A stretch of DNA of 64,000 nt from Pollenia angustigena (GCA_930367215.1 OV884059.1:22406945-22470944); one strand, 5' to 3'. Shown: positions 48,922-63,238, counted from the stretch's first letter. Notes: generated by a model not told the origin, from the letters alone. Numbers and translations are program-made.

Positions 48922-49431
48922 TAGTATGTTCACATTTGGGTTTTTAAACGCGTTTAAGCAAAATGTTGATTTAGCTAATCAAAGCCGTTCACATTACATT
49001 TGAGATGATTAAGATGACAGATGATTAAGAAAAAACACACACACAAGCACACAAAAAAACAACAAACAAATTTAAATTTCTTTAAAGTATTAAAAATGGA
49101 TAAAAACACTTTTATAAAATTATCAGAAGATTATTTTAATCAATTTAATGATGAAATTGTGAAAATTTATGAATTATTTAAGGAAAAAAAAAATAAAAAT
49201 ATTAAGCAGACATCTTGGCCGGTTGTACACAATCGAGCGATTCTACATTATTAGGGTATGTTCAGTGGATTCTATGTGGTTTATGAAGTGATTTAGTTGT
49301 AATCATGTCGATTTGAAGTGATTAACAAATCACTTCAATGTATGGGTAATCATCTCGATTTTGAAGTGATTAGAGCTTAATCACGTTCGAACTGCTTAAA
49401 CGCGTTTAAGAAGCCAAATGTGAACATACTA
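48922..49431. mobile_element. MITE with TTA duplication in the 3' flank of cassette B
   Basis: 39-bp TIRs (TAGTATGTTCACATTTGG, then CGCGTTTAAGCA) with three mismatches. TTA flanks both sides (48919-48921, 49432-49434). Block A keeps the empty site (ACGACTAAGTCGTT). A 77-codon ORF inside (49021-49254) has no recognised domain. Confidence 0.9.
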
Positions 49432-49556
49432 TTAGTCGTTAACGAGAACCGTAATAAGGTTGATTTTTTTATTTTATCCGATATTTTGTCACGCCTTTGT
49501 GTCACTTCTTCAGTTTAATATTTTTGATGAATTAACATTTTTTTAGGATTTTATCA

Positions 49557-50610
49557 GGCCTGTTCTGAAAATCACATTTTATGAAAGTGATTTCAAATCA
49601 CAAGAAAGGTGTTCTAGGCATATTAGTTTGTGATTTCAAAACGTTCAGCTAAGCAAACAACTTTTTGAAATCACATTGTTATTTTTGCGACTATTGTAAG
49701 ATGACCGTCATAATAAATTACTTGAATAAATTATACAATGTGTTGTTTATTAATTTTTTTATGCAATAAGCTATTTTATTTACAAGAAATCATTTAAAAT
49801 TAAGAAAATTCGACCACACTTCGAAAATGATATTTGCTTTTGTGACTGCCGTTGTGATTTCAGGTTTGTTTTTAAGTTGAATTAAAGATCGCTTGTTTGC
49901 TAACAGCGACATGAAAGCAAAGTCTAATATTTATTAAAAATCGTAAAAGCTGCAAAGAATTACAGGAAAAAATGGCTTAAATCGCTAAAATGGCTAAATT
50001 CGCGAAAAATTCCAAGCTTGTCAGTAACCCTAAAATTTATTTGAATTCGCGAAATGGGTTAAAAAAAAACAAAATGTCGGAACAGAAAAAAATTTTGCAA
50101 AATAGCAAAAATTCGCGAAAATTCTAAATTTTTCAAACAAGCCCTAAAATTGATTTAAAGTCCCTAACACTATAAGAAATGGCAAAAATTCGCTAAAAAT
50201 TGCTAAATAAGCGGAAATTCGCAAAAATTTGTTTACAGCGGCATGATAGCAGGATCTACTATTTATTATAAATCGTTAAAGCTGTAAAGAATCAGAAAAC
50301 TTACAGAAACAAATCGCTTCTATCGTGTCGTGGCTAAAATTCGCAAAAATTGCAAAATTTTAAACACATCCTGAAACTAATTTGAGATCGCTTAGTCGGT
50401 TAAAACAAATTGTTGGAAAATAGCATAAAAAGCGTTAAAAATAGAGCTATAATTTTATAAAACAAACTTTTTGTATTTTCTTGTGCTTTCGACAATTGAA
50501 AATCACACCGAAAAACACAAAAACGGTGTGATTTACAGAACACCACAAAATCACACGTGTGATTTTAAAAGCACATGTGATTTGAAATCACGTGATTTTC
50601 AGAACAGACC
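49557..50610. mobile_element. TIR element, GGCCTGTTCTGAAAATCAC ends
   Basis: Ends GGCCTGTTCTGAAAATCAC and, inverted, GGTCTGTTCTGAAAATCAC, followed on both sides by a TTTCAAATCAC motif. The middle repeats AAATTCGCGAAAA-like units. No transposase; target duplication unclear. Confidence 0.7.
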
Positions 50611-50931
50611 TGTATAGCGAAATTAAAGGATATGTATATGGAAAGCCATTTGTTATTTTTTCTTAAATTTTAGTAGCCCGTGAAGACAGAATCACATATA
50701 CATATTGTTACGGAAGTAACTTTAGTTAAGAATTAGTTGTATTTATAAGTAATTTAACGTAATGTAACAATATGTACATACGACCATTAGGGCACGTAAT
50801 TTTTTTTCGTCAAAAACCTGATCTACGCGAAATTCTAAGAAAAATTTCCCAAGAAGTTTCCGTTGTGTTACCATATATGGAGTATACTATTTAGTTAAAA
50901 TAATAAATAGAGAAAAGCCGACTAACATTAA

Positions 50932-51446
50932 GAGCCACTTTTTGGGTTAGAGATTAGCGATTAAATTAAATTTAATCTCCGTATTTACTTTTTGAGTTGT
51001 ATTTTTTTGCTAGTTTAAGCGGCCAACGGTGGTGGTTTAAACCTAAACTTAAACTGTCAACATACACATGTTTAGCATAAAGAAATTGCAAAAATATAAA
51101 CAACAAATACATTTTAAAACATTGCTTAACACTTTTATATAATTTTTCCATTCTATATTTGTTCTTTAATATATTTTTTTCTTTAAACGCAAAAAATTTC
51201 TACCTTGTAAACAATATTAAATTCGCGCATTTTCTTCTTCTTCTTTGAAAACATCCATATTACTTGATAGAAAGTTGATATTTGCAAAAAAATGTTGCCA
51301 TTTATTTGTGCTCAGTATGGTAGCGCTACATGGTTTAAGCCACCACCCAAAAATATCAAATTCAATTGATATTAGATTAACTAAATTCTCAGATTAGCTA
51401 ATTATAGAATAAAATTAACTTTAATCTCAAACCCAAAACGTGGCTC
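50932..51446. mobile_element. MITE with TAA duplication
   Basis: TIRs GAGCCACTTTTTGGGTTAGA and, inverted, GAGCCACGTTTTGGGTTTGA are flanked by TAA on each side. No coding content. Confidence 0.8.
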
Positions 51447-52739
51447 TAAGTCTACATACCCAAAAATGGTCATAAAAATACATTGTATGAATTTAACTAT
51501 CATTTTCTTCTATTTTTCCGTAAATAAAATGTAAAATTTATAACATTTTTGTTTAAATGAATATAAAGAAAAAGCCCATTTGGGTTTTTTTTTAACAAAA
51601 TACCCATTAAAACCAGGGTGGATTTTTCTGGGTTGCCCAGTGGTTCGTATGGAATGCTTGTAGTAAATGGAGGCTCGGATAATATTCTGTCATCATGTAA
51701 GGCTAGGTTTTTGAGATGTGGGTTAAGTTTAAACATGGTTTAACATAGTCTGAAACTCTGATTTTTCAAGCGAAATGTGATTTGTTTATTAAAAGTTCAT
51801 TAAAGACCAACATTTTAAGCAAACCTAAGCTGTTCGGTCAAAATTTTGTATACAAACCTGGTAATGACGGCACAAAACTGTTTCAGATCAGCAAACCCTA
51901 GTTTAAAGGTCCAATTAGACGTGACATAACCATACCAAAACTGTATTACCATAGCCACTGTATTACCACAACGACATAAACATACCATACAAACCAATTC
52001 AATGTTGGTTTCCCAATTCGCCGTTACGGCTGTGGCATTATGGACCTTAACTGAGATCTCAGCAACCCAGCCTAAGTCAATCAAGTTCGCATAATAATCC
52101 GTGCACTCGAAGTTAATTGAATGTTTCTTATAAGCTCTTAGTTAAGTTGGGTCATAAAGCTGGTCACGATAATGCACAATTGTTTTTATGTCATTTCCGC
52201 GTAAAAAAAACTTTTTGTTGGGACACACTAATGCGCAGCTCTTTTAGTTTTTTCCAATAAGTTTTGCCAACACACACTTTAACTGATAAAGGCAACCAAA
52301 AATATTTTTCAAAAACAAAACACGTATAAAATATATACAGACTGGCATTTCGTGCTGTGGTCATGCAAACTGCCGAGCAACGACATTTGTGACTAAAACT
52401 TTTTGTTTCCCCATTCCCTATGAGTGAAGAAATGCAAAATTTTATATTCCTCACCCTCATGAATGAAAAATTAACAATTCATTCATGACTGAAAAAAAGT
52501 TACACATTTTTAATCGCCCACTCATAACGAAATTCATGAATAAGTAAATATGGGCGATCATTTATAAAATTTTTTAACTCTGGAAAAAACGCTTATAAGA
52601 AACATCTTCGTGTTTTTTTTTTTAATTTCATATATCCGGTACCGGTACTGTTCTCTATTTTATAACTTTTGTTATTGTTAAATGTTTCGATTATAACAAT
52701 TTCTGTTTTAAACAAATAATCACCGAGTTTAAAACTTAA
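51447..52739. other. Spacer between cassettes B and C
   Basis: No exon supported. A 141-bp candidate MITE at 51907-52047 has AGGTCCA ends and TAA on both sides. The minus-strand ORF over it is not convincing. Confidence 0.5.
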
Positions 52740-52879
52740 GGCCCCTATTACGGTTTACAACTCAACTCAGTTGAGTTGTAATAAATACAACTGGTTGTTA
52801 TCAGTTGTAATTTTTGTTCACCGCAATTTAGCAAATTTGTAAACCATAATACAAAAATTAAAAAACCGTAATATGGGCC
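52740..52879. mobile_element. Small MITE with TAA duplication
   Basis: TIRs GGCCCCTATTACGGTTT and, inverted, GGCCCATATTACGGTTT are flanked by TAA. Interior palindrome CAACTCAACTCAGTTGAGTT. A related copy lies at 36110-36196. Confidence 0.85.
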
Positions 52880-53443
52880 TAATATCAAAGCCAGATTTGT
52901 CGAAGAAGAATATTAACGATCTTAAAATATTTAAAAATTATTACCAAGCAATAAATTTACAAAATTTTCAATATGTAGTATTTGGAAATTGTGTTTAAAA
53001 TTTAATTTGAATGTAACTACAACTCATTCGATGTATGTTGATACCGATAATTTCAGAGTTTCACACTTGACCACAAATATTTTTCGAATACATTTCGATT
53101 GTTGTACATTTAATTTTAAAAATGATTATTAAATTAAAATTTAAAAGAAACATTGTTTTTCTTCATTTAAATGTACCTTCAAACTTCAGCGTCGTTGCGA
53201 CGCAAGTTAGCGTTATCCTAATATTATATACAACGTATATTTATACATAGAAAAATTCTAGCGGGAATCTTGGAGCACCCCAATATATAACATACATATA
53301 AGATTTATATATTAATTAAAAAGAAATAAATTTAAAAAAAATAGATTCAAAATAAAATTATTCGAGTTTTTTAATTGCTTATAAGATGTGATAGAAAGTT
53401 TTATAAAAACAAAACTATTTTACTTAATTTCTTATTATTTAAG

Positions 53444-54540
53444 TAAAACTAAAAAAACAAAACATTCAAAAACAAAGCAGTTTGGTGATGTTAGAATTAA
53501 AGCTGAACAATATATAGGGACGAACTACGATAACCAGCATAGACCAGTGGGAAGAAGAAAGAAATCTCTTAAGGAAAAAGAAAGAGAGTCTCAACAGCAA
53601 TTTTATCCTTGTGATAAATGTAAAAGAAAACTCAAATCGGAATTGTCATATAAAAAACACCAAGAAATGCACGATAATAAAGAACAAATATATAAATGTT
53701 CTCTGTGTAAAGAAGGTAAATTATTGCCATCTTCATTAATATTTCTTTCCCCTTTAAAATCTTTCTCAATTTCTCTTACTTTTCAGTATTTGAAGAGAGG
53801 CTGGCGTTGAAGGAACATATGCGAACGCACAGTGGTTTGTAGCAGTGTAAATTTTAAATTTTTTATTATGCTATAAATTTTATTACCCGTATGTAACAGG
53901 TGAAAAAGTTTTTTTATGTTCGGAATGTGGCAAGGGTTATACTACTGCTGGAGGTTTAAAAGAACATTCGTATCGACATCTTAATGAGAAAAATTTTTCT
54001 TGTCCTGACTGTCCGCGTTCGTTTACAACCAAAACCGATTTGGTTTCCCATCATATCATTCATAAAGCAAAACCGAAAAATCATATCTGTGACATATGTG
54101 GACGAGGCTTTCACAAACCATTTCTATTGAAAAAACATAAAATGTATCACAACAATGATAGACCATTCGCTTGTGAGTTTTGTGAAAAACGGTAAAGTAT
54201 TCAACTTGTATTTAAATTTTAATAATCCATTAACGTTCTGCTTTTTAGTTTCGTCACAAATGAAAAATTAAAGCGTCACACTCGTATTCATACCGGAGAA
54301 AAACCTTATAAATGCAATTATTGTAAAAATGCCTACTGTCAATCGAGTGAATTAATTAAACATTTACGATCACATTTAGGGGAAAATGTCTATCAATGTG
54401 AAATGTGTCCACTACGTTTTAAAACAGTTAAAATTTTACGAGGCCATTTTTCAACACACAAAGATGACGATGAAGAAACCAAAAGTCGAAATTTAGTCGA
54501 ACTAAATGCTTTAGAAATGAAAGGAGTATTTTTTAAATAA
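53444..54540 (+). CDS. Zinc-finger cassette C (no ZAD exon of its own)
   Basis: Exons 53444-53715 (272 nt), 53787-53834 (48), 53900-54191 (292) and 54249-54540 (292), all bounded by AG/GT and open in one frame. Exon 53900-54191 has no Met until near its end, so a simple ORF search misses it. It encodes a basic linker (VGRRKKSLKEKERESQQQ) and eight fingers, from CDKC through CSLC (split), CSEC, CPDC, CDIC, CEFC (split), CNYC and CEMC. The tail is ETKSRNLVELNALEMKGVFFK. It is clearly diverged from A and B, for example YTTAGGLKEHSYRH where A has FTSSGSLKQHSFRH. It enters with one leftover base; no ZAD exon found in 48601-53443. Joined to the 38119 ZAD exon it would give 491 aa. Confidence 0.82.
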
Positions 54541-57057
54541 GCCAAAATCGTTTATCATAATGTAAAGTTGATCCTTACAAAAAAGATAGAGTTCCAGAGT
54601 ATTAAATACACAAATTGGCGTTGATAATAAAAAAAAAAAACTTTAATAAAAATTCGACTAAATTTGTTGATCATATTTGAAGTCAATATTTTATTTGTTC
54701 TCCTATAAGTTTTTATCTATGTATATAGTTACTTTGAAATATAAGAACTAATTTATTTTCCAAAAGATAATAAATTATACTCCTGTTCATTTGTAAAAAA
54801 AAATAATTTAAAAAACTTCCAAACCTAAATACTGGTATACATTTAGTTAAAAGAATTTTTAAAGTGTATTTTTACCAAAACTGTTTTTTTTTTTTTTAAT
54901 ATATGACGTGTTGTAACTTACACACCAGTGATTTGTGCTTGTAATTGCAAATTTTCAATTAATTGTGAATTGTATCTATTGCGGAGTTGCTAAACATACA
55001 AAATTTTTTTGTATTCTTTTTCGATTTTCTTCTTTTTTCAATTTCATTTTTATTTTGTACACAAATAAATTGTCAAAATCACCCGCTTCACAATTCATGT
55101 TGTCTTGTTGAAGTTTAACAGCCTGTTCATGGATTTCGAACGTCATCGAAAGTTTGTTTTTGTTTTTAATGTAATATTCTATGCGAACGATGACGTTCGA
55201 TATCGTTAAACAGGCAGTTAGTTTATTGTGATTTGTTCGTCGTGTGTAGAGAACTGCTACGCTAACAAATCACACGCACAAATAACTAATGTGTGGTCAG
55301 CTTTAGTGAAGAATGATACTCAATCTGGTTTTCCTATTCGGATTTTTTTTAACTACTGAAATCATGAATCGTAGTATTTAACCCAAAATTTTTTTTCTAA
55401 TTTTGTATTTTATTTTTAACTTGCTACTTATTTAGCTTTAAATAACAGGGCCATATTGGTCAATTCCAAAACATGCTAATTCGATTTAGCATGTTTATAA
55501 TTTTTTTTACATTTTTAAATTAACTTTAAATTCTGTTAAATTTGGCTTATCGGCTTAACCAATCCAAAGTTATGAATAAAAATGTAACTTAGCATACAAC
55601 TGAATGTTGAATCGCCCGTAAACTTATAGCTTCTCCTACCTAACTCACTTTTTCGACTTGGTATATTTTCGAACTGAGCTGTCGATATGTGGCGAATTAA
55701 AACCACCACAAAAAAAATAGTAATATGTATACAACAAATTAATTATTAAAAAATTTATTAATAAAAATTAAATTTTTAAAGCAAATATTTATCAAAGTTA
55801 TTTTATAAGCATGTAAAGCAGTGATGTATTTTGAGTTTGGTTTTTTTGGGCCAAATTGCCGATTTAAAAGGGCCAAAATACCTTTGATAGTGGCAAAATT
55901 TTGCATCAAAAATATCCTGCGTCTATGGTGGCCAAAGAGAATCAGTAATGCAGACTTGTGGTTTAGGACAAATCAAAAACCAGTGCAACAAAATAAAACA
56001 TCAAAAATAGTGATGGTTGGTGATGGGCATATACAACAAATAGACAGACATAATGTCGAAGTCATGGATCTTAAACAAATCTTTTAGTTCTATAAATTGT
56101 TATTGCAAATCTAACAAATTCTTTAAAATTTTTAAGATATTCAAAATCCAGACTGATGTTTTGGAAGAAATTTTATTTAGATGCGATGTAAACAATAATT
56201 GATTTTATCAATACATTCGACATGGCATTTTATATTTTTCGCAAAATCCTACAATCAATATTGACATTTATATAATTATGTAGTTCTAAATCCAAAACCG
56301 TTAAAAATAAAAATTTGGAGTTAATATACTATTGTTGCACAAGTGCGGTCGATATGTTTTCTTATGTTTTTATTTAAAGATCGCTTTTAATTCAAGTTAA
56401 TAATTTTTTTTATTTACTTAATGAAATAATTTTTCCAATAACATGTTTCTTTAATTTATTAGTATGTACCAAGGTACATTAACACAAGGTAGACTCATTT
56501 GGGAGTGTAGACATGCTGTTCTAAAAAATACCCGACTTGTCAAAATTGTCTTCATATAAAACAAAAACAATTTAACGCACATATGTATATACAAATTTTG
56601 GCTCATACACACGAATTGGACAATTGGGGATTATGTCTGTCCGCTAACGAGTCTATCTTGTGTAAATATACCTTGATATGTACCTTAGTTTTAATAACAG
56701 AAAAACGTAATCTTCATTGATATATATCTTTGTCTATTTAATGGTTGATAGAAAGCTCTAGCCCTGTTATATAGGGTGAGTTTCAAAACACATTGCAGTG
56801 ATGCGGTTTTAAAACCGTTTTAGTTTGCCTTTCTTTTGTTTGTGCGTCGATAACTGTTTTTATACATTTAGGGACAGACATGTTCGTTAATGGATCACTG
56901 CGCTGCATCAGTGATTTCAAATGTTAATAGTATATACATATATCAGTGAAGTATACATATGTATGTAAACCAATACTCCACAAAAATAAGTCACACAATA
57001 AAAAAAATTATGTATATAATACATTGTCAATGTTAAATGCATAAAGCTACGTTCACA
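54541..57057. other. Spacer between cassettes C and D
   Basis: No exon supported. Two small candidate MITEs lie here. 55122-55214 has CCTGTT...ATCGAACGTCATCG ends and CAG on both sides. 56471-56684 has 26-bp TIRs starting AAGGTACATTAACACAAGG. ORFs such as 55821-56087 lack signatures. Confidence 0.5.
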
Positions 57058-57700
57058 ATCCCAGCTAGCATTTGGCTGATTATTTTTTGTAAAAATCACC
57101 CAAATGATTCTTTTAAGATCAGTTTTGATGGTTAAAAACTGATTTATCACCTGAGTGATTAAAAAAGGATTCATATATGATTAATTTATATGTTTAAATA
57201 ATGATTTTTAAATATTTTGAATTTTTGTTTTTGTCAAATGAAAAAATAGAAACTTTCATGTCAGCCAAACAAATACAAAGCTTGGATAAAAAAGAAGCCC
57301 AAAAATTATTGACAATTTATTAACTTAAATGTTGGTGCAAATTGTTTCTTATCTTCTTTGCGAAAACCCAATTACTTTTGTTTGGTTTAAAAGCCATAAT
57401 GGTGCTGATTTTTCGGAGAAAAATTAAAAAAAACGACAATTAAAAAACCATATAATTTATGATTAAAAAATTCGACAAAAACGATTCAATAATGATAAGA
57501 AAAACTAACATTAAAATGATCAAAAAGGAATCAGAAAATTGTATCACAAATGATTCTTTCAGGTGATTCATCGGTAGGGTACCATTTTCTCACAACGAGA
57601 GTATCATTTATGATTGAAAAATGAGCTCATATACGGGCATTATGCCCTTGAAGCTGATTGCTAAATGATTTAGATTATGAAACAAAATGCTAGCTGGGAT
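57058..57700. mobile_element. TIR element, ATCCCAGCTAGCATTT ends
   Basis: 16-bp perfect TIRs. Part of its interior (GATTCATCGGTAGGGTACCA and ~70 bp following) occurs also at 12705-12785, showing a dispersed family. No coding region. Confidence 0.75.
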
Positions 57701-58078
57701 CAAAGAAACAATTTCGTTTTTTCTTCCCAAAGTATTTCATAAATTTTCCTTTCATTTTTAGAACAAAAATGTAACTAAAATTTTTCTAAAAATGTAACTG
57801 AAGTTGAGTCAACTAGAACTTTAGCAACAATTTTTATGAAATTGTTTCTGACGTTTTAAATAATTTTATCTAGTTTTGAATGAAAATTTTAACAAAATGT
57901 TTACAAAAATAAAACTAATGCATAATATTGTTGTGGCTAAAATTTGCGAACGGTTTCTTGATGCAAAATGTGTGTAGTTACAAAAGAAATTGTTGCTCTA
58001 TTATTCTTTTTTATTTTAAACAATAAAAAATTTTTACAACTAATAAAATGTTACTTTATTTTTTGTATAAAACATAAG

Positions 58079-59232
58079 AAAACCTAAAACACCCAATAAA
58101 TCGACAATTCTTAAAAGGGAAGAATTTGATGATGAAGTATTCGAAACAGTTGCATATGACGATGACGAAGATGAAGATGTAAAAGATGATGGGGATGATG
58201 ATGAAGACTATGTGGATTTTGACACCAAAAACGTAAACAAACGAATTACAGTGGAACAACTTTATCCTTGTAATAGATGTAAAAGGAAATTAAAATCAAA
58301 AATATCTCTGAGGAAACATCAAGAAATGCATGCTAAACGTGATAATGAAGAACCAAAATTTGTGTGCAATATTTGCGATAGAGGTAAATAGTACATAATT
58401 AAATTTGAAAATCACTTTTCTCATGATTCATAAATTTTTCTTTTATAACAGGGTTTTCACAAGGTTATATGCTTAAAGATCACTTACGTACTCACAGTGG
58501 TAAAGTAGATTTTTTATATTTAATTTAAAATTTTTATAATAATTTGAAAATGTTTCTAAGGCGAAAGACCCTATTTATGTTCTGAATGTGGTAAATCCTT
58601 TACATCCTCGGGTAGTTTAAAACAACATTCATTCCGTCATCTAAATGAAAAACTTTTTCCCTGCCCGGACTGCCCCAAATCGTTTCCAACTAAAACCGAT
58701 TTGGCTTCCCACTACGATGTTCACAAAGCCAGACCTAGAACCCATATATGCGATATTTGTGGTCGAGGTTTTCCAAAGCCATTTCTTTTGAAAAAGCACA
58801 AAATGTATCATACAAACGATCGACCATTTTTATGCGAATATTGTGATAAACGGTAAGAATTCATTTTATCTTGTTATATCTCATATTTTTGTTGTAAGTT
58901 TTTGGTTAGTTCTTGCCTAATATTTTTAATACATTTTTAGTTTTATAACTAATGAAAAACTACAACGTCACGTGAGAATTCATACTGGTGAAAAACCCTA
59001 TAAATGCAACTATTGTGAAAAGGCCTACTGTCAATCTAATGAATTAACTAAACATTTAAGAGTTCACTTAGGAGACAATGTATATCAGTGTGTATTGTGT
59101 CCTTTAAGATGTCCCACAGTGAAAAGTGTTCGTGAACACTTCTCCACGCATAAAAATGATGATGAAGAAACTAAAGCTCGCAATTTAGCTGAGCTCAATG
59201 GTTTAACATTAAAAGGAATTTATTGTAGATAA
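58079..59232 (+). CDS. Zinc-finger cassette D (no ZAD exon of its own)
   Basis: Exons 58079-58383 (305 nt), 58452-58499 (48), 58561-58852 (292) and 58941-59232 (292), in frame with AG/GT borders. The linker exon is strongly acidic (YDDDEDEDVKDDGDDDEDYV), unlike the basic linkers of A-C. Eight fingers follow: CNRC, CNIC (split), CSEC, CPDC, CDIC, CEYC (split), CNYC and CVLC. In the last, LRCPTVKSV has Cys where Phe is usual. The tail is ETKARNLAELNGLTLKGIYCR. It enters with one leftover base; no ZAD exon seen in 54541-58078. Joined to the 38119 ZAD exon it would give 502 aa. AATAAA 15 nt after the stop. Confidence 0.82.
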
Positions 59233-59246
59233 ATTTTTTATATATT

Positions 59247-59252
59247 AATAAA
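59247..59252 (+). promoter_or_regulatory. Poly(A) signal of cassette D
   Basis: AATAAA shortly after the stop; a second overlapping-type signal (AAATAAATG) follows within 15 nt. Confidence 0.5.
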
Positions 59253-59849
59253 GTAAATAAATGTACATTAAGTTAAGTGTCTTTTTAATAGTAAAATAGC
59301 CCATAGTTAAAATATTACAGATAATTATCTATTTAACAATAGGACTTCTAGTTTTTAAAGTTAATAAAATTAAAAAAAAATTCTTTAAGAAGATTCTTTA
59401 TTGAAAACAAAAGTTATCGCCGATATTTATCTTTTTCGAAGTTCGACATTTACTGTTTAACTAAATCCACTCTTTAATGTTAATACATATTTCATCCTAT
59501 TGTATCCTATTAGCTAAAGAACTTTAAGAGGATGAAGTTCTTTTTTAAGAAAATCATTTTTTTCGTGGGAATACAAATAAGGTTTACGGGCATGTTCTAG
59601 AAATCAAAATTAAGTGGAATTGGAATCGAACGAGATTTTGAACTCAATTAATTACAAAAATGACTGTAGTTTTCCCTGTTTTTAACAGTGGTTCTTGTAA
59701 AGATAATTGGTATGTACTCAAAGTATGAAGTATATAAAAGGGAATATTTTTATGAATTTTCTTTACAGGTTCATTTTCAAAATTTGTGCGATTTTAAATC
59801 CACTTCATTTCGACTTGTTGAACATGACGAAAAAATAGATTTCAATTTG

Positions 59850-60320
59850 TGATCGCCAAACACCAGGCAGCCTACTACAACTACTACTCATTTTGGGAAA
59901 TAAATCATTCAGAAATAGCGTGAACAACATATTGCTCAAAACCGGACCCTGCGGAACACCTGACAGAACAGAAACGATTAATTAAGGGACACATTGCCTC
60001 CTTAAAGCCAAGTATGACCTAATCAATCTACATTCAGACGATGAAAAACCAAAATTCCTGTTCAATTTAGTTACCAAATGGGAATGTTTAACCTCAGCCT
60101 TAGTCCCAATTTACACTATGGACATTTCTTGCTGGACAGTCGAAGTTTTTTGGTGTGAGAGGAAAAGAGTTAGCATACAGCGTCGCCCCCTTACCAACAA
60201 ACTTCGTCGTTCCAGCAAGAAATGTCCATAGTTTAAATTGGGACTTAGGTCAATAGAAACCAAGACACTAACCTTACCCCTGTTTAAATTATTCCTTACA
60301 GACTTACGTTTCCATATAAA
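59850..60320 (-). pseudogene. LINE reverse-transcriptase fragment split by a MITE
   Basis: The minus strand reads RGKVSVLVSID, then after the MITE FGFSSSECRLIRSYLALRRQ, a stop, and LSGVPQGPVLSNMLFTLFLN followed by DL. This is the Jockey/CR1-type RT region around SGVPQGSVL. Stops and the insertion make it non-functional. Confidence 0.8.
60103..60244. mobile_element. Small MITE with TTA duplication inside the LINE fragment
   Basis: ~40-bp TIRs starting GTCCCAATTTACACTATGGA are flanked by TTA (60100-60102, 60245-60247). Confidence 0.88.
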
Positions 60321-60563
60321 AACCAATATTTTGTAAGAAAAAAAAAAAATATTTCTTGTAAAATTGTTTTTTTTTTTATAGATAATAGATTTTTGATAAG
60401 AAATTGCAAGCGAGAAAAAATTTGTTTATGTGTATACACCCAAGAAAAGAAAAGTGGCAACATTGAAATACATAAAAAAAGGTTGGCAATATTTTGTTAA
60501 CATAAATTTAAGAAGTTTGTTTGCAATTTAATTACTTATTAAACAAATATTAAGAAATTAAAT

Positions 60564-62321
<1,758 letters not shown>

Positions 62322-62334
62322 AAAACTAGATGTA

Positions 62335-62340
62335 AATAAA
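62335..62340 (+). promoter_or_regulatory. Poly(A) signal of gene 6
   Basis: AATAAA 14 nt after the stop, followed by AAATAAATATG. Confidence 0.5.
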
Positions 62341-62345
62341 AAATA

Positions 62346-63238
62346 AATATGTCGTTTTAATTTGCCTTTCACTTTGGTTGTAAGCGAAATTATAAAAGTA
62401 TTATTTCTTAATAAAATTTTTGTTACAGAATAAATCAACAAGCACAGTACACGTTTTAAATGTGAATGCTAATTTACTATTAATTATTAAGTTTAATTTT
62501 TGCAGATGAGTAATGAACGTTTTGAATGAGTTAAAAATTCTCATTTAAACAAAATAAAACCTTTCTGAATACTTTTTTAATATTTTGTAATAAATATTGC
62601 CAAACATATTAAATTAATATATGTGGCGATAAAGAATAAGTGCTAAACTATATTTTTTAAATTTGTATGAGAGCAATTTTATTTTTTTATTTTTTTTAAA
62701 TCCCCATATAAATTCGAATGTGTATTCTAATTCAAATTCCAATTTATAAAGCTTTCACCATGAAAAATAAATTCCCAGATTCTATTATTTAAAAATCCTT
62801 AATTAGCCTAGAGTTAATTTTTAAAATTTTTTTGAAAATACCAAACAATTTTCTATAAGAAATTCGTTGCAAAATTTAATTGAAGAAGTATGGATGACAT
62901 TTTTTAGCGGATTATGTATATTCAAATAGAATGAATTCATAATACGCTTTCAACTTAAATATATAACAGCAATTATAAATAAAAACTACTGTTATATAGG
63001 TTTTTAATAAGATCTAATCAGTATGGGCATGTTATTAAATTAATCACTGCGCCGCAAATGCATATGTTAATCCCGTAAAATACTTCGCTTAGATATCGCA
63101 GAAAAAAGTGTCAAATATATAGTAGATAAATTACTTCACCTATCAAAGATCATAAGCAAGCTTGCATTGTCAGTGTTATGACCGTATGATACAGTGAGGC
63201 ATTTAGAATAAGGTTTCAAAATTAAATTATACAAGTAT
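62346..63238. other. Convergent intergenic region, gene 6 to Arp10
   Basis: No gene or clear element; AT-rich. Confidence 0.5.

Larger units (their letters stand above)
46497..49515 (+). repeat. Tandem duplication block, copy B
   Basis: Second copy of the 43205-46375 block. Differs by loss of ~400 bp upstream and gain of a 510-bp MITE (48922-49431). Confidence 0.85.

Noticed and set aside
49021..49254. Basic 77-aa ORF as a host gene
   Set aside because: Lies entirely inside a MITE proven by an empty site in the sister block; no recognised domain.
54541..58078. A separate ZAD exon for cassette D
   Set aside because: No frame with a CxxC...CxxC pattern and ZAD helix was seen on the plus strand in this stretch.
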